Positions 45,738-54,682 of a stretch of 56,525 nt of DNA are shown one piece after another. Source of the stretch: Vibrio ordalii ATCC 33509. GTDB taxonomy: Bacteria; Pseudomonadota; Gammaproteobacteria; Enterobacterales; Vibrionaceae. Position numbers and translations under genes: made by a program. The notes beneath the pieces are model-generated. The model did not search any database. It was not told the origin of the DNA and saw only the letters and a program-made list of their open reading frames with translations. The stretch's first letter is position 1; each line of letters opens with the position of its first letter. The stretch is from the NCBI GenBank assembly GCA_000257205.1, contig AEZC01000055.1, positions 1 through 56,525 of the forward strand, read 5' to 3'.

Positions 45738-47067
45738 AACCTCGGCCTTAAAGCGCCTCAGTTTAAAAAGTCGTTTACTGCTCGCGGCAACGTTTTGGTT
45801 AGGTACCATGATTTTAGCGGCGGGAATTGGCATTCCCACACTGATCAAAGACTACCTAGTCAATGATGTGCAAGGCCAGCTACGTTTAGCGATGGATGAA
45901 ATCACGGCGAACTTGGAAGCGACACCGCAAGGGAACCTAGTACTGTCGTCGCGCCTTTCCGACCCTCGTTTTAGCCAACCCTACAGCGGCCTTTATTGGA
46001 CGGCCTCAAGCGATGATCAATCGCTTCGTTCTCGCTCATTGTGGGATAAGCGCCTTCTCAGCGAAAAACATGGCTTGAAAAGTATCATCAAAGGCGCAAG
46101 AGATGAAAAACTGATCGTCATTGAACAAATCATCTACTTACCAGACTTTGCTTCTCCTATCATCATTACCATCGGTCTTGATGAAGCGCCATTACAAGAC
46201 ACTTTAAACAGTGTAATTAGCCAATTATGGATGATACTAGGCCTGCTCTTTAGTGGTGTATTGGTGCTGATTGGCTTGCAAGTCAGTTGGTCATTACGGC
46301 CGTTAGGGAAAATGCAAAAAGAGCTGGCCGCATTGCGCAAAGGTCAACAAGCCAGTCTCAGTGACGAGTACCCAAAAGAAGTTTTTCCGTTAGTCAATGA
46401 TTTGAATGCACTGTTATTCCACTATCAAGAATTGCTTGAGCGCGCACGCAATCATGCAGGCAATCTCTCTCACGCTTTAAAAACGCCGATTTCTGTACTG
46501 CGTAATGAGATCGATCATCTTGATTTCGCACAACAGCAGACACTCAGAACACCAATTGAACAGTTACAAAAGCAGATTGACTACCATCTAGGGCGCGCGC
46601 GCATGGCTGGCTCAATGAATATTCTTGCGGTAAAAGCCAATCCAAGCGAACGGATAGATGCTATTTCTATGGCATTTGACAAAATTTACATACAGCGTGA
46701 AATCACGTTAGTTAATGAGTTGGATTCTGATCTAGAGGTTGCCGTTGACCCAGCCGATCTCGACGAGATGCTCGGCAACCTACTGGAAAATAGCTACAAA
46801 TGGGCAGCTTCTTTGGTTCGAGTTCACGCAAAAAATCGAGCAGAAGGCTGGGTAGAAATCCACATCGAAGACGATGGCCCAGGTATTGCTGAGCAAGATC
46901 TGGCTAAAGCGGTACAGCGTGGCGTGCGCTTAGACGAAACAACCTCTGGATCTGGGCTTGGGTTGAATATTGTCAGTGAAATGGCGCACAGTTATCGCGG
47001 CACGCTAACCCTATCGACTAGCACCATGGGGGGCTTAAAAGCTGTGCTAACTTTTCGTTCGCTTTAA
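45727..47067 (+). CDS. PhoQ-like sensor histidine kinase
   Basis: 446 aa. Membrane segments near residues 15-38 and about 170-190 enclose a periplasmic domain of about 130 residues. HAMP region follows. The phospho-acceptor histidine is in GNLSHALKTPISVLRNEI, the PhoQ-type H-box with LKTP. ATP-binding domain has NLLENSYKWA, EDDGPGI and SGLGLNIV. It forms an operon with the PepSY protein and regulator. The PhoQ likeness is in the H-box and architecture; the input signal is not shown. Confidence 0.92.
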   Translation: MQNRTSALKRLSLKSRLLLAATFWLGTMILAAGIGIPTLIKDYLVNDVQGQLRLAMDEITANLEATPQGNLVLSSRLSDPRFSQPYSGLYWTASSDDQSLRSRSLWDKRLLSEKHGLKSIIKGARDEKLIVIEQIIYLPDFASPIIITIGLDEAPLQDTLNSVISQLWMILGLLFSGVLVLIGLQVSWSLRPLGKMQKELAALRKGQQASLSDEYPKEVFPLVNDLNALLFHYQELLERARNHAGNLSHALKTPISVLRNEIDHLDFAQQQTLRTPIEQLQKQIDYHLGRARMAGSMNILAVKANPSERIDAISMAFDKIYIQREITLVNELDSDLEVAVDPADLDEMLGNLLENSYKWAASLVRVHAKNRAEGWVEIHIEDDGPGIAEQDLAKAVQRGVRLDETTSGSGLGLNIVSEMAHSYRGTLTLSTSTMGGLKAVLTFRSL

Positions 47068-47158
47068 TGGACGAAATCGAACTCGACATTAAGCAATAAA
47101 GACTGTCACTGTCCTTCGTAACAAGCTGCAATAAATCGATGCTGCAAGGGATTTTCTA

Positions 47159-47187
47159 TTGCCCCATCTTAGATAGAGTGCTAGTAT
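47159..47187 (+). promoter_or_regulatory. Candidate sigma-70 promoter of rplY
   Basis: TTGCCC (47159-47164) and TAGTAT (47182-47187) with a 17-bp spacer, placing the transcription start near 47194 and giving a leader of about 100 nt before the rplY ATG. Confidence 0.55.
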
Positions 47188-47235
47188 CCGCGCTCGTTTT
47201 GTTAGTAATCATTGATTCACTATCAAAGCTATACC

Positions 47236-47264
47236 ACATCAGCAAGGTCGCATTGCAGATGTGA
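47236..47264 (+). promoter_or_regulatory. Hairpin in the rplY 5' leader (possible L25 autoregulatory site)
   Basis: CACATCAGCAA (47236-47246) pairs with TTGCAGATGTG (47254-47264), interrupted only by an A-A mismatch and closed by a 7-nt loop. It lies 32 bp before the rplY ATG. Autogenous control of rplY through its leader is known in E. coli and related bacteria; whether this hairpin is the binding site is inference. Confidence 0.5.
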
Positions 47265-47296
47265 AGTTTATTTTTACTAATTTGAGTGTAAAAACT

Positions 47297-47575
47297 ATGA
47301 AATTCGAAGCAGTAGTACGTACTGAACTAGGTAAAGGTGCGAGCCGCCGCCTACGTCACGCGGGCCAATTCCCAGCAGTTGTTTACGGTGGTGAAGCAGC
47401 ACCAGTTGCTATCGCACTGGATCATTCTGACGTGATCAACCAAATGGACAAACCAGAATTCTACGAAGCAATTACTCTAGTAATTGATGGCGCAGAAGTA
47501 AAAGTTAAGCCACAAGACGTTCAACGTCACGTGTTCAAGCCAAAAGTTGAGCACATGGACTTCATCCGCATCTAA
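47297..47575 (+). CDS. rplY: 50S ribosomal protein L25 (short form)
   Basis: 92 aa protein that binds the loop E region of 5S rRNA. The ATG at 47297 begins [20 protein letters not shown], the canonical L25 start; the upstream ATG-like frame opening at 47261 is rejected. Length equals the short enterobacterial form without the CTC domain. It is a single gene with a hairpin leader and a strong terminator. Confidence 0.97.
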   Translation: MKFEAVVRTELGKGASRRLRHAGQFPAVVYGGEAAPVAIALDHSDVINQMDKPEFYEAITLVIDGAEVKVKPQDVQRHVFKPKVEHMDFIRI

Positions 47576-47659
47576 TTTCCTACCAAGGAATTAGTTGGAT
47601 AAAATCCAACCTTTTGCATAAAGATGATCGGCCTTACCATCCGAGAAATCTAAAAATTC

Positions 47660-47692
47660 GAAACCCCGATAGCTACCAACTATCGGGGTTTC
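47660..47692. terminator. Stem-loop terminator after rplY
   Basis: GAAACCCCGATAG (47660-47672) pairs perfectly with CTATCGGGGTTTC (47680-47692). The plus-strand tail is ACCGTTTT and the minus-strand tail CGAATTTTT, so it probably works for both rplY and the convergent PilZ gene. Confidence 0.85.
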
Positions 47693-47694
47693 AC

Positions 47695-47736
47695 CGTTTT
47701 ATAAAACCAAGCAAGCGTTTTATAAAACCAAGATAG
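47695..47736. repeat. 21-bp direct repeat, two copies
   Basis: CGTTTTATAAAACCAAG occurs at 47695-47711 and again at 47716-47732; the full 21-bp units differ at two bases. It lies directly between the rplY terminator and the 26-bp tandem array. TTTTATAAAA is palindromic. Confidence 0.8.
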
Positions 47737-47749
47737 TTTTTTGAGCACC

Positions 47750-47853
47750 GATAGTTTTTGATTTAAGCCGAACGTGATAGTTTTTGATTTAAGCCGAACG
47801 TGATAGTTTTTGATTTAAGCCGAACGTGATAGTTTTTGATTTAAGCAGAACGT
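47750..47853. repeat. 26-bp tandem repeat, four copies, covering the PilZ gene stop
   Basis: Four head-to-tail copies of a 26-bp unit (starting GATAGTTTTTGATTTAAGC) at 47750, 47776, 47802 and 47828. The first three are identical and the fourth differs at one base. Copy four carries the last codons and stop codon of the minus-strand PilZ gene; a partial, diverged start of another copy is visible near 47732. Confidence 0.95.
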
Positions 47854-48209
47854 AAAGACGAGAAGTAAGACGGGTATCTTTGGCAAATATAACGCTGCTC
47901 TTCAACCATGTGCTTAAAAGCAGGACCATTGGATAGTTGAACCACCACTTCATCTTGTTGGAAACGCAATACTTGACCCGCAATTTTGACCGTGTTGTTG
48001 CTGCGTAGCTGCACCGTACCAGACATTGATAGACCACAATATAAGGTAGTCACTCTCGGCATTGAAATACGAATGCCTTGCTCTGATATTTCACAGACAT
48101 GGAATAGCTGATCATCAATTTTTACGGTAGGTCTCACCCGCTTTGGATACTTTAAGCGGTAATATTGCCGTTTCTGTACAAAATCTGCATTGTCCATGGG
48201 TCTATGCAT
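47841..48209 (-). CDS. PilZ-domain protein (probable c-di-GMP receptor)
   Basis: 122 aa, essentially a lone PilZ domain. The c-di-GMP binding motifs are present: RxxxR as RQYYR near residue 15 and the D/NxSxxG-type motif as EISEQG near residue 43. Start at 48209 or at the second ATG (48197); the ribosome binding site is unclear. The C-terminus RSA-stop is encoded inside the last unit of a 26-bp tandem array. It stands alone between rplY and the helicase gene. Target unknown. Confidence 0.85.
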   Translation of the reverse strand: MHRPMDNADFVQKRQYYRLKYPKRVRPTVKIDDQLFHVCEISEQGIRISMPRVTTLYCGLSMSGTVQLRSNNTVKIAGQVLRFQQDEVVVQLSNGPAFKHMVEEQRYICQRYPSYFSSLRSA

Positions 48210-48486
48210 CCTTTATCAAGGTTAATTACTTCTGCGTCATCATGATGCTACGCAAGTGTTGAGAGTCTACCATTTATTATCGGCTTCTGAAGTAAAAACA
48301 TAATAGAAAGATAGGCAACCGCTATGAATCACCAATTCATCTCATTTGTGAACTCAAATACAATTGGTCAATGATGTAGGAAATTTATCACTGATCACGA
48401 TAAACGTGAGATAAATCACTCTAAATCCTATATAGTGCACGGCTAAAATTAACAACTGTAGGCTGTCTGCTTAAGGAACCCGTTAA

Positions 48487-49773
48487 ATGTCATTTTCATC
48501 TCAAGGTTTTGCACCTGAACTTGTTAAAGCGCTTACTGAATGCGGCTATGAAAAACTTACCCCCATTCAGCGACAAGCCATTCCCGAGGCTCGTAAAGGG
48601 CATGATATTTTTGCAACGGCGCAAACTGGCACAGGAAAAACCGCAGCATTCGCACTGCCCGTTATTCAACATCTGTTAGATAGCGGCAAGCAACCTTCGC
48701 CTAAAACAGCGCGAGGCTTAATTTTGGCACCCACGCGTGAATTAGTGGCGCAAATTGCCCAGAACATTAAAGACTACGTCAAGTACACCAAACTCAGTGT
48801 CGCTGCTGTTTACGGTGGCAATAAAATGTCTTCTCAAATTCGTCAGCTTGAAATGGGTGTGGACATTTTGGTCGCGACCCCTGGCCGATTAGAAGAGCAT
48901 TTAAGTGAAGGTAATGTTTCACTCGCCAACCTTGAGTTTTTGGTTTTCGACGAAGCAGATCGAATTTTAGATATGGGGTTCATCAATCCCGTGCGTAAAA
49001 TCATGCTGGAAGTGGAAACCTCACCACAAATCATGATGTTCTCGGCCACTACATCCACTCAGCTTAACCAACTGGCAGGCGATATTTTACGCAAACCCAA
49101 ACGCATTAATGCCGATCGTGCTAATACCACGGCCGCAACAGTGGCGCATGTGGTTTACCCTGTCGATCAAGAGCGTAAAACGGAACTGCTGTCTGAACTG
49201 ATTGGCCGCAAAAATTGGCAACAAGTCTTAGTGTTTGTGAACTATAAAGAGACGGCTAATGAAGTGGTTAAAGAGCTGAAACTGGATGGCATCAAGGCCG
49301 TGCTATGTCATGGCGATAAAGCACAAAGTGCACGTCGACGCGCTCTTGAAGAATTTAAAGAAGGCAAAGTGCGTGTCATGGTTGCGACCGATGTGGCTGC
49401 ACGTGGTTTAGATATCGTCGACCTGCCACACGTGGTTAACTATGACATGCCATTTCTCGCCGAAGATTATGTACACCGCATAGGTCGTACTGGTCGTGCT
49501 GGCAAACAGGGACATGCTGTCTCATTTGTCAGCCGCGAAGAAGAGTTGACTGTTGTTCAGGTTGAAAACCTTATCCAGCAACGCATCCGCCGTGTTGAAC
49601 AGCCTGGTTATGAGCCTAAACAGCGTGATGCCTACATTGAAAATCTTCACACAAAAGCGGCGTACAAAGATCGCCAAGGCCGTCGTAACAACCCAAATGA
49701 CGAAAAGCCGGATCAAGCCTCAGCAGAACGTCGTTTGAACATGATGAATCGACTAAAAAATCGTAAGAAGTAA
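48487..49773 (+). CDS. rhlE: DEAD-box RNA helicase, RhlE subfamily
   Basis: 428 aa. Q motif (GYEKLTPIQRQAIP), Walker A AQTGTGKT, PTRELVAQI, TPGRL, DEAD box in VFDEADRILDMGF, SAT motif and the C-terminal motif VI HRIGRTGRAG are all there. The tail is short and basic (ending RLKNRKK). RhlE-type helicases act in ribosome assembly and RNA turnover, often cold-linked. Subfamily assignment is by overall pattern only. A terminator follows about 12 bp after the stop. Confidence 0.92.
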   Translation: MSFSSQGFAPELVKALTECGYEKLTPIQRQAIPEARKGHDIFATAQTGTGKTAAFALPVIQHLLDSGKQPSPKTARGLILAPTRELVAQIAQNIKDYVKYTKLSVAAVYGGNKMSSQIRQLEMGVDILVATPGRLEEHLSEGNVSLANLEFLVFDEADRILDMGFINPVRKIMLEVETSPQIMMFSATTSTQLNQLAGDILRKPKRINADRANTTAATVAHVVYPVDQERKTELLSELIGRKNWQQVLVFVNYKETANEVVKELKLDGIKAVLCHGDKAQSARRRALEEFKEGKVRVMVATDVAARGLDIVDLPHVVNYDMPFLAEDYVHRIGRTGRAGKQGHAVSFVSREEELTVVQVENLIQQRIRRVEQPGYEPKQRDAYIENLHTKAAYKDRQGRRNNPNDEKPDQASAERRLNMMNRLKNRKK

Positions 49774-49785
49774 GTCATAACAACG

Positions 49786-49813
49786 AAAGAGCTGCAGCAA
49801 TGCGGCTTTTTCC
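49786..49813 (+). terminator. Terminator after the RhlE-like gene
   Basis: AAAGAGCTGCA (49786-49796) pairs with TGCGGCTTTTT (49801-49811) with two wobbles around GCAA, running into T. Confidence 0.82.
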
Positions 49814-49973
49814 ATCTCTGTGCACCCTATCTATGCTTCATCATCCCAAACGGTCATCTTTATTGGTTTCAATCCGTAAGTAGCACTGTCGTCAATTGCA
49901 CAGCAAAGTGAAATAGTGAAGATTGTAATTAATGTGTATGCTAGAGCTCTTGTCTCTCAACACGGATTGATTA

Positions 49974-50594
49974 ATGAGCAGTACTTTACTTCTGGCATTT
50001 ATACCAACATTCTTTTTTGTTTCGATTACTCCAGGTATGTGCATGACATTAGCACTGAGTCTTGGGATGAGTATTGGTTATCGCCGAACTTTATGGATGA
50101 TGATGGGAGAGATCGTCGGTGTGGCGTTCGTTTCCATCGCAGCCGTTTTGGGGATGGCTTCGATTATGCTCAATTACCCTTGGCTCTTTACCGGATTCAA
50201 AACCATCGGTGCCATCTACCTTGGCTATATAGGCATTCAGATGTGGCGCTCAAAAGGCAAGCTTGCCCTCAGTAGCGACTCACAAGTCACTCCCCATAAC
50301 AAAGACTGGGATCTTGTCGTGCAAGGTTTTGTGACCGCGATTGCTAACCCTAAAGGCTGGGCGTTTATGGTCTCCCTACTTCCGCCTTTTATTAATAGTG
50401 AAGCACCACTTGCACCTCAACTGTTACTGCTGGTGTCGATTATTATGGTCTCAGAATTTGTCTGCATGACACTTTACGCAACAGGTGGCAAAGGGTTAAA
50501 ACGAGCTCTAGGGCATTCAAAAAATGTGCGTCTAATGAACCGTATTTCAGGCTCATTGATGATGGGCGTTGGATTCTGGTTATTGATGAGTTAA
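49974..50594 (+). CDS. LysE/RhtB-family amino-acid exporter
   Basis: 206 aa, about six membrane segments. The family's N-terminal signature is clear: ITPGMCMTLALSLGMSIGYRR, followed by GAIYLGYIGIQMWRSKG and the second-half NPKGWAFMVSLLPPF. Such proteins export lysine, threonine, homoserine or related molecules; the substrate is not known. It is monocistronic. Confidence 0.92.
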   Translation: MSSTLLLAFIPTFFFVSITPGMCMTLALSLGMSIGYRRTLWMMMGEIVGVAFVSIAAVLGMASIMLNYPWLFTGFKTIGAIYLGYIGIQMWRSKGKLALSSDSQVTPHNKDWDLVVQGFVTAIANPKGWAFMVSLLPPFINSEAPLAPQLLLLVSIIMVSEFVCMTLYATGGKGLKRALGHSKNVRLMNRISGSLMMGVGFWLLMS

Positions 50595-50736
50595 ACAGAA
50601 AAATCTGGGGAAAATGACTTAATTACACCCATTTTTACAGACAAAATTACGCGATGTGAATAAACGTTTTCACGGTAATCATTTTAATGAGCATGCTGGT
50701 GGTTGGGTCAGTGATTTTGGGGAATGAAGTCATTGA

Positions 50737-50988
50737 TTAAAATAGATCGCGCTGCGGATTCGTTTCTGGATCGGAATCTGCTTGGTTTTGTGCTTGTTGT
50801 TTCTGTTTTTTCCGCTTATAGCGCTGTTGGCATAACTTTATGACATACAGTTGCTGCGCAGCGTTCATTGAGAGCCAGTTAAAACGCTCTTCCATTTTAC
50901 GCATACAGCCTTGGCAATAACCTTTGTCATCAACTGAACATACACCGATACAAGGGCTCAGCACTTTAAAAAATTCGAGTTGCTCCAT
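50737..50988 (-). CDS. DUF1289 family small cysteine protein
   Basis: 83 aa with the DUF1289 cysteine pattern SPCIGVCSVDDKGYCQGCMR (four cysteines near residues 12-28), likely a metal or Fe-S site, followed by a lysine/glutamine-rich basic tail. Convergent with the LysE-family gene. Family function not established. Confidence 0.88.
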   Translation of the reverse strand: MEQLEFFKVLSPCIGVCSVDDKGYCQGCMRKMEERFNWLSMNAAQQLYVIKLCQQRYKRKKQKQQAQNQADSDPETNPQRDLF

Positions 50989-51153
50989 GGTTAATCAATT
51001 ATTTTTCCAATTTAACGTACGCCACATAAGAGTAACGTGTGTCACTTCCTGATTGCAAACTGTGACGCATATAAAACAATCACTTTATACTGACAAAAAC
51101 GGTACTCAATTTTATATACTGTACGTGTTTTCCAAATTCTGGGGTCTAATACG

Positions 51154-51597
51154 ATGAAGTTTAGTTCAAAAAAATGGCTAGCCGCAATTTCTCTACCTGT
51201 ATTGGTGAGTGCCTGTGCAAGTAATGGTGATGTAGAAAGCATCACCGCTCAAGATTTGCAGCATCACAATTGGCAACTGGTGCAAATTGATGGCAAGGAC
51301 GTGGTCAATAATGACAAACAAAAAGCACCGCGATTAGAAATCAGCGAAAAGATGATGGCTAGCGGTAACGCAGGTTGCAATAACTTTTTTGGGCAAGCCG
51401 AGCTAAAAGACAACCAATTCCGCATCGAAAAAATGGGCATGACCATGATGATGTGTATCGGTGATGTCATGGATACCGAGCAGGCGTTTTCTCAAACATT
51501 GTCAGATTGGAGCGAGATCAATCTGACCAAAGATAGCCTAACACTTAAAAATGAGGTTCACACGCTCACCTTTACTTTGCGTGATTGGGTAAATTAA
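51154..51597 (+). CDS. META/HslJ-domain lipoprotein
   Basis: 147 aa. Lipoprotein signal with lipobox LVSAC (C21), then a META domain typified by HNWQLVQIDGKDV, SGNAGCNNFFGQAEL and KMGMTMMMC. HslJ in E. coli is such an envelope protein linked to heat shock and novobiocin resistance. Single gene, with a hairpin following. Confidence 0.9.
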   Translation: MKFSSKKWLAAISLPVLVSACASNGDVESITAQDLQHHNWQLVQIDGKDVVNNDKQKAPRLEISEKMMASGNAGCNNFFGQAELKDNQFRIEKMGMTMMMCIGDVMDTEQAFSQTLSDWSEINLTKDSLTLKNEVHTLTFTLRDWVN

Positions 51598-51614
51598 TTT
51601 CAGTCATTCTTCTC

Positions 51615-51642
51615 ATGGCAGTCTGCTCCATCAGGCTGCCAT
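51615..51642 (+). terminator. Hairpin after the META/HslJ gene
   Basis: ATGGCAGTCTG (51615-51625) pairs with CAGGCTGCCAT (51632-51642) with one wobble. The T-tail is weak (TTCC), so termination is probable but not certain. Confidence 0.65.
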
Positions 51643-51800
51643 TTCCGTAGACCACCTAACACATCATTCACCTATCTGCAACTTCTGCTTTTTCTCACCA
51701 ATTCAGATCTTTTGTTTTTTTTCGTTCATAATGAATGAACATGGAAATATCTCCGGTCTATTCACTAAGTCACTGAATAAAGCGATCTTTAAGGATAATT

Positions 51801-52940
51801 ATGAAAAAGCTGATCACCTTTCTCTTAACAGGTGCGTTTGCGTTTTACGCGTCGGCGCAAACTTGGCAACAAACCTCAGATGCAGCCAAAGGACAAACCG
51901 TTTACTTTCACGCGTGGGGAGGAAGCCAAGAGATTAATGAGTACATCCGCTGGGCAGGCAACGAGCTTCAAGATCGCTACGGTATCGAGTTAAAACAGGT
52001 GAAAGTGACCGATATTGCCGAGACAACAACACGGCTTATTGCAGAAAAGGCGGCCGCTAAAAATAATAATGGCAGTGTCGATCTAGTATGGATTAATGGT
52101 GAAAACTTTAAGTCCATGAAAAATAATGGTTTACTGTATGGTCCATTTACGGAGCGTTTACCTAACTGGCAATATGTTGATTCCTCACTGCCGATCGATC
52201 AAGATTTTTCAGAGCCGACTCTTGGGCTTGAAGCGCCTTGGGGTGTAGGACAACTGGTGTTTATTTACGATCAGGAAAAGCTCAATAACCCACCCCGTTC
52301 ATTTTCAGAAATGTTGAGTTACGCAAAAGCGTTTCCGAATCGTGTTAGTTACCCTCGTCCTCCTGAATTTCATGGCACCAGTTTCCTTAAAGCCTTATTG
52401 ATTGAGCTGACAGATAACGATGTTGCACTGTCTAAGCCTGTGGATGAACAAAATTTTGCCATAGTGACAGCGCCTCTTTGGCGCTATCTTGATGAATTTC
52501 ATCCTGTGGCCTGGCGTCAAGGCAAGCAGTTTCCCAGCGGCTCTGCTCAAATGCTGCAATTGCTTGATGATAGTCAGCTTGATCTTTCCATCAACTTTAA
52601 CCCCAATGCTGTTTTTTCCGCTCAAGCAAATGGAACGCTAGCGGCGTCTACCCGCTCCTACGCGTTTGAAACAGGGGCTCTTTCTAACATTCATTTTCTC
52701 GCCATTCCCTGGAATGCGAGTGCCAAAGAAGGCGCATTGGTTGCGATCAATTTCTTACTCAGTCCAGAAGCACAATCTCGTAAAGGGGATCTTTCCATTT
52801 GGGGAGATCCATCGGTATTACAAAATGAGTTCTTAAGTGGCAGCGCCAAGAAAACTCAGCTGTTTAAATCAATCGCCGAGCCACACCCAAGCTGGCAAAC
52901 GGCGCTTGAAGCCGAATGGCAAAAACGCTACGGCCACTAA
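51801..52940 (+). CDS. ynjB: YnjB-like ABC transporter periplasmic binding protein
   Basis: 379 aa. Signal peptide ending near ASA-QTWQQ, then an extracellular solute-binding domain of the type seen in iron(III)/thiamine/spermidine systems (segments HAWGGSQEINEYIRWAG, DLVWINGENF and VAINFLLSPEAQ). AAGGA precedes the ATG. It heads a four-gene operon matching E. coli ynjB-ynjC-ynjD plus ynjF. The substrate of YnjBCD is not established. Confidence 0.9.
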   Translation: MKKLITFLLTGAFAFYASAQTWQQTSDAAKGQTVYFHAWGGSQEINEYIRWAGNELQDRYGIELKQVKVTDIAETTTRLIAEKAAAKNNNGSVDLVWINGENFKSMKNNGLLYGPFTERLPNWQYVDSSLPIDQDFSEPTLGLEAPWGVGQLVFIYDQEKLNNPPRSFSEMLSYAKAFPNRVSYPRPPEFHGTSFLKALLIELTDNDVALSKPVDEQNFAIVTAPLWRYLDEFHPVAWRQGKQFPSGSAQMLQLLDDSQLDLSINFNPNAVFSAQANGTLAASTRSYAFETGALSNIHFLAIPWNASAKEGALVAINFLLSPEAQSRKGDLSIWGDPSVLQNEFLSGSAKKTQLFKSIAEPHPSWQTALEAEWQKRYGH

Positions 52941-52960
52941 AGAGACTGAGATAAAGCCCG

Positions 52961-54682
52961 ATGTTTAGAGCAAGCTATTTGCTGATTATTGTCATCTGTA
53001 TTGCCCCAGTTGTTCCCGGCCTACTTGGGGTCATACTCTCCTCATTGGGCTATATTCCTCCCGTTGGCTTGCACCACTTTTCTCTAGATGGCTACATCGC
53101 CATCTTACAATGGTCTGGAGTCGGGCAATCTCTACTACTCAGCATAGGTTCTGCGTTAATCAGTACCTATCTCGCCGCGGCGATCTGCTTTGTTATATTG
53201 CAATCATTATGGCACAGCCGTCACTGGTCAAAAGTAGAGAACGCTTTGTCACCGCTGCTGGCTATGCCTCACGTCGCTTTTGCCATTGGTTTTGCTTTTT
53301 TATTCTCGCCAAGCGGCATGACGGATCGCCTTTTGTATCATCTGTTTGGAACCTCATTCATGGGAGATGGCGCTTCGCTTTTAGTGCGCAACCCTTACGC
53401 AGTCGGGTTAACCTTAGCGTTAGCACTTAAAGAAGTTCCTTTTTTACTGCTGATGAGCATCCCCATTTTGCAGCAATTAAACATTGATAAACTGCAACAA
53501 GCAGCGGCTTCGCTGGGTTATTCTCAACCCCAACTATGGCTAAAAGTGATCTTCCCACAGTGGTTAAACAAATTGCGGTTTGCCCTCTTTGCCGTGATTG
53601 CCTACGGCGTATCCGTTGTCGATTTGGCGCTCATTTTAGGTCCCAATAATCCACCAACGTTTGCAGTATTGGTATGGCAGTGGTTTAGTGACCCTAACTT
53701 AGCCTTAATTCCTCGCGCCGCCGCTGGCGCCGTTCTGTTGTTTATACTTGCCAGCGCCATGTTATTGACCGTTCTCTTCATCGAAAAGTGTTCGACGCAA
53801 CACTACAAACGCTGGCAATACTCAGGCCGCTATGCACTTTCCTTGCCAGGAAAATCACTGTTTTTATTCATCATTACCTTATCTCTGCTGATGTTGCCTT
53901 TAATGGTGATTTGGAGTTTTGCACAACGTTGGCGCTTTCCAGACTTATGGCCCAGTCAGTTCAGTGCCCGTTTTTGGGACAACGAATGGTTGAATATCGC
54001 ACCAACCATATATCAAAGCGTACAATTAGCGCTATTCAGCACTGTGATTGCGCTGGTGTTATCTCTACTCGCTCATGAGTATAAGCTCAAATATCAGCGC
54101 CATTTACCCAGTTATTTGATCGCCTTGCCAATGCTCATTCCTCAGCTTTCACTGTTATTTGGCATGCAGATCGCCACACTCTTTTTAGCCAGCGATCAGT
54201 ATTGGCTTTGGGTTACATGGTCACATGTATTTTTCGCCTTTCCTTTTGTTTACCTTGTGTTGGATGGCCCGTGGAAAAGCTACAATCAAAACCTGACTAA
54301 AGCAGCGTTAAGTTTAGGAAAAACGCCGTGGCAAGTATTTTGGCAAATTAAAACGCCGCAACTCTTGCCAGCCATCGTTTACGCGGCAGCAATTGGAATG
54401 AGTGTGAGCTTAGCGCAATATTTGCCGACTTTGATGCTCGGCGCAGGAAGGATCGCCACTATTACTACCGAAGCCGTTGCACTCTCAAGTGGCTTTGACC
54501 GCAGAGTCACCGCTATCTATGCCATTTGGCAAGCCCTACTGCCTTTGATTTTTTTCACCTTGGCGATTGTGATCAGCCGACTACAAATTCATCGCCGTAC
54601 CATCAACCCTATCGTTAAAAAAACTGCCCGCAAGGAAGCCATTACTCATGATGTTCTGCCTCGAAAACCTCGCCATCCATAA
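52961..54682 (+). CDS. ynjC: YnjC-like ABC permease with two fused permease domains
   Basis: 573 aa, about 12 membrane segments in two halves. The BPD-type EAA-like loops appear in both: KLQQAAASLGYSQPQLWLKV and KAALSLGKTPWQVFWQIK. It lies 20 bp after ynjB and overlaps ynjD by 35 bp. The fused double permease is characteristic of YnjC and ThiP/FbpB-type systems. Confidence 0.92.
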   Translation: MFRASYLLIIVICIAPVVPGLLGVILSSLGYIPPVGLHHFSLDGYIAILQWSGVGQSLLLSIGSALISTYLAAAICFVILQSLWHSRHWSKVENALSPLLAMPHVAFAIGFAFLFSPSGMTDRLLYHLFGTSFMGDGASLLVRNPYAVGLTLALALKEVPFLLLMSIPILQQLNIDKLQQAAASLGYSQPQLWLKVIFPQWLNKLRFALFAVIAYGVSVVDLALILGPNNPPTFAVLVWQWFSDPNLALIPRAAAGAVLLFILASAMLLTVLFIEKCSTQHYKRWQYSGRYALSLPGKSLFLFIITLSLLMLPLMVIWSFAQRWRFPDLWPSQFSARFWDNEWLNIAPTIYQSVQLALFSTVIALVLSLLAHEYKLKYQRHLPSYLIALPMLIPQLSLLFGMQIATLFLASDQYWLWVTWSHVFFAFPFVYLVLDGPWKSYNQNLTKAALSLGKTPWQVFWQIKTPQLLPAIVYAAAIGMSVSLAQYLPTLMLGAGRIATITTEAVALSSGFDRRVTAIYAIWQALLPLIFFTLAIVISRLQIHRRTINPIVKKTARKEAITHDVLPRKPRHP

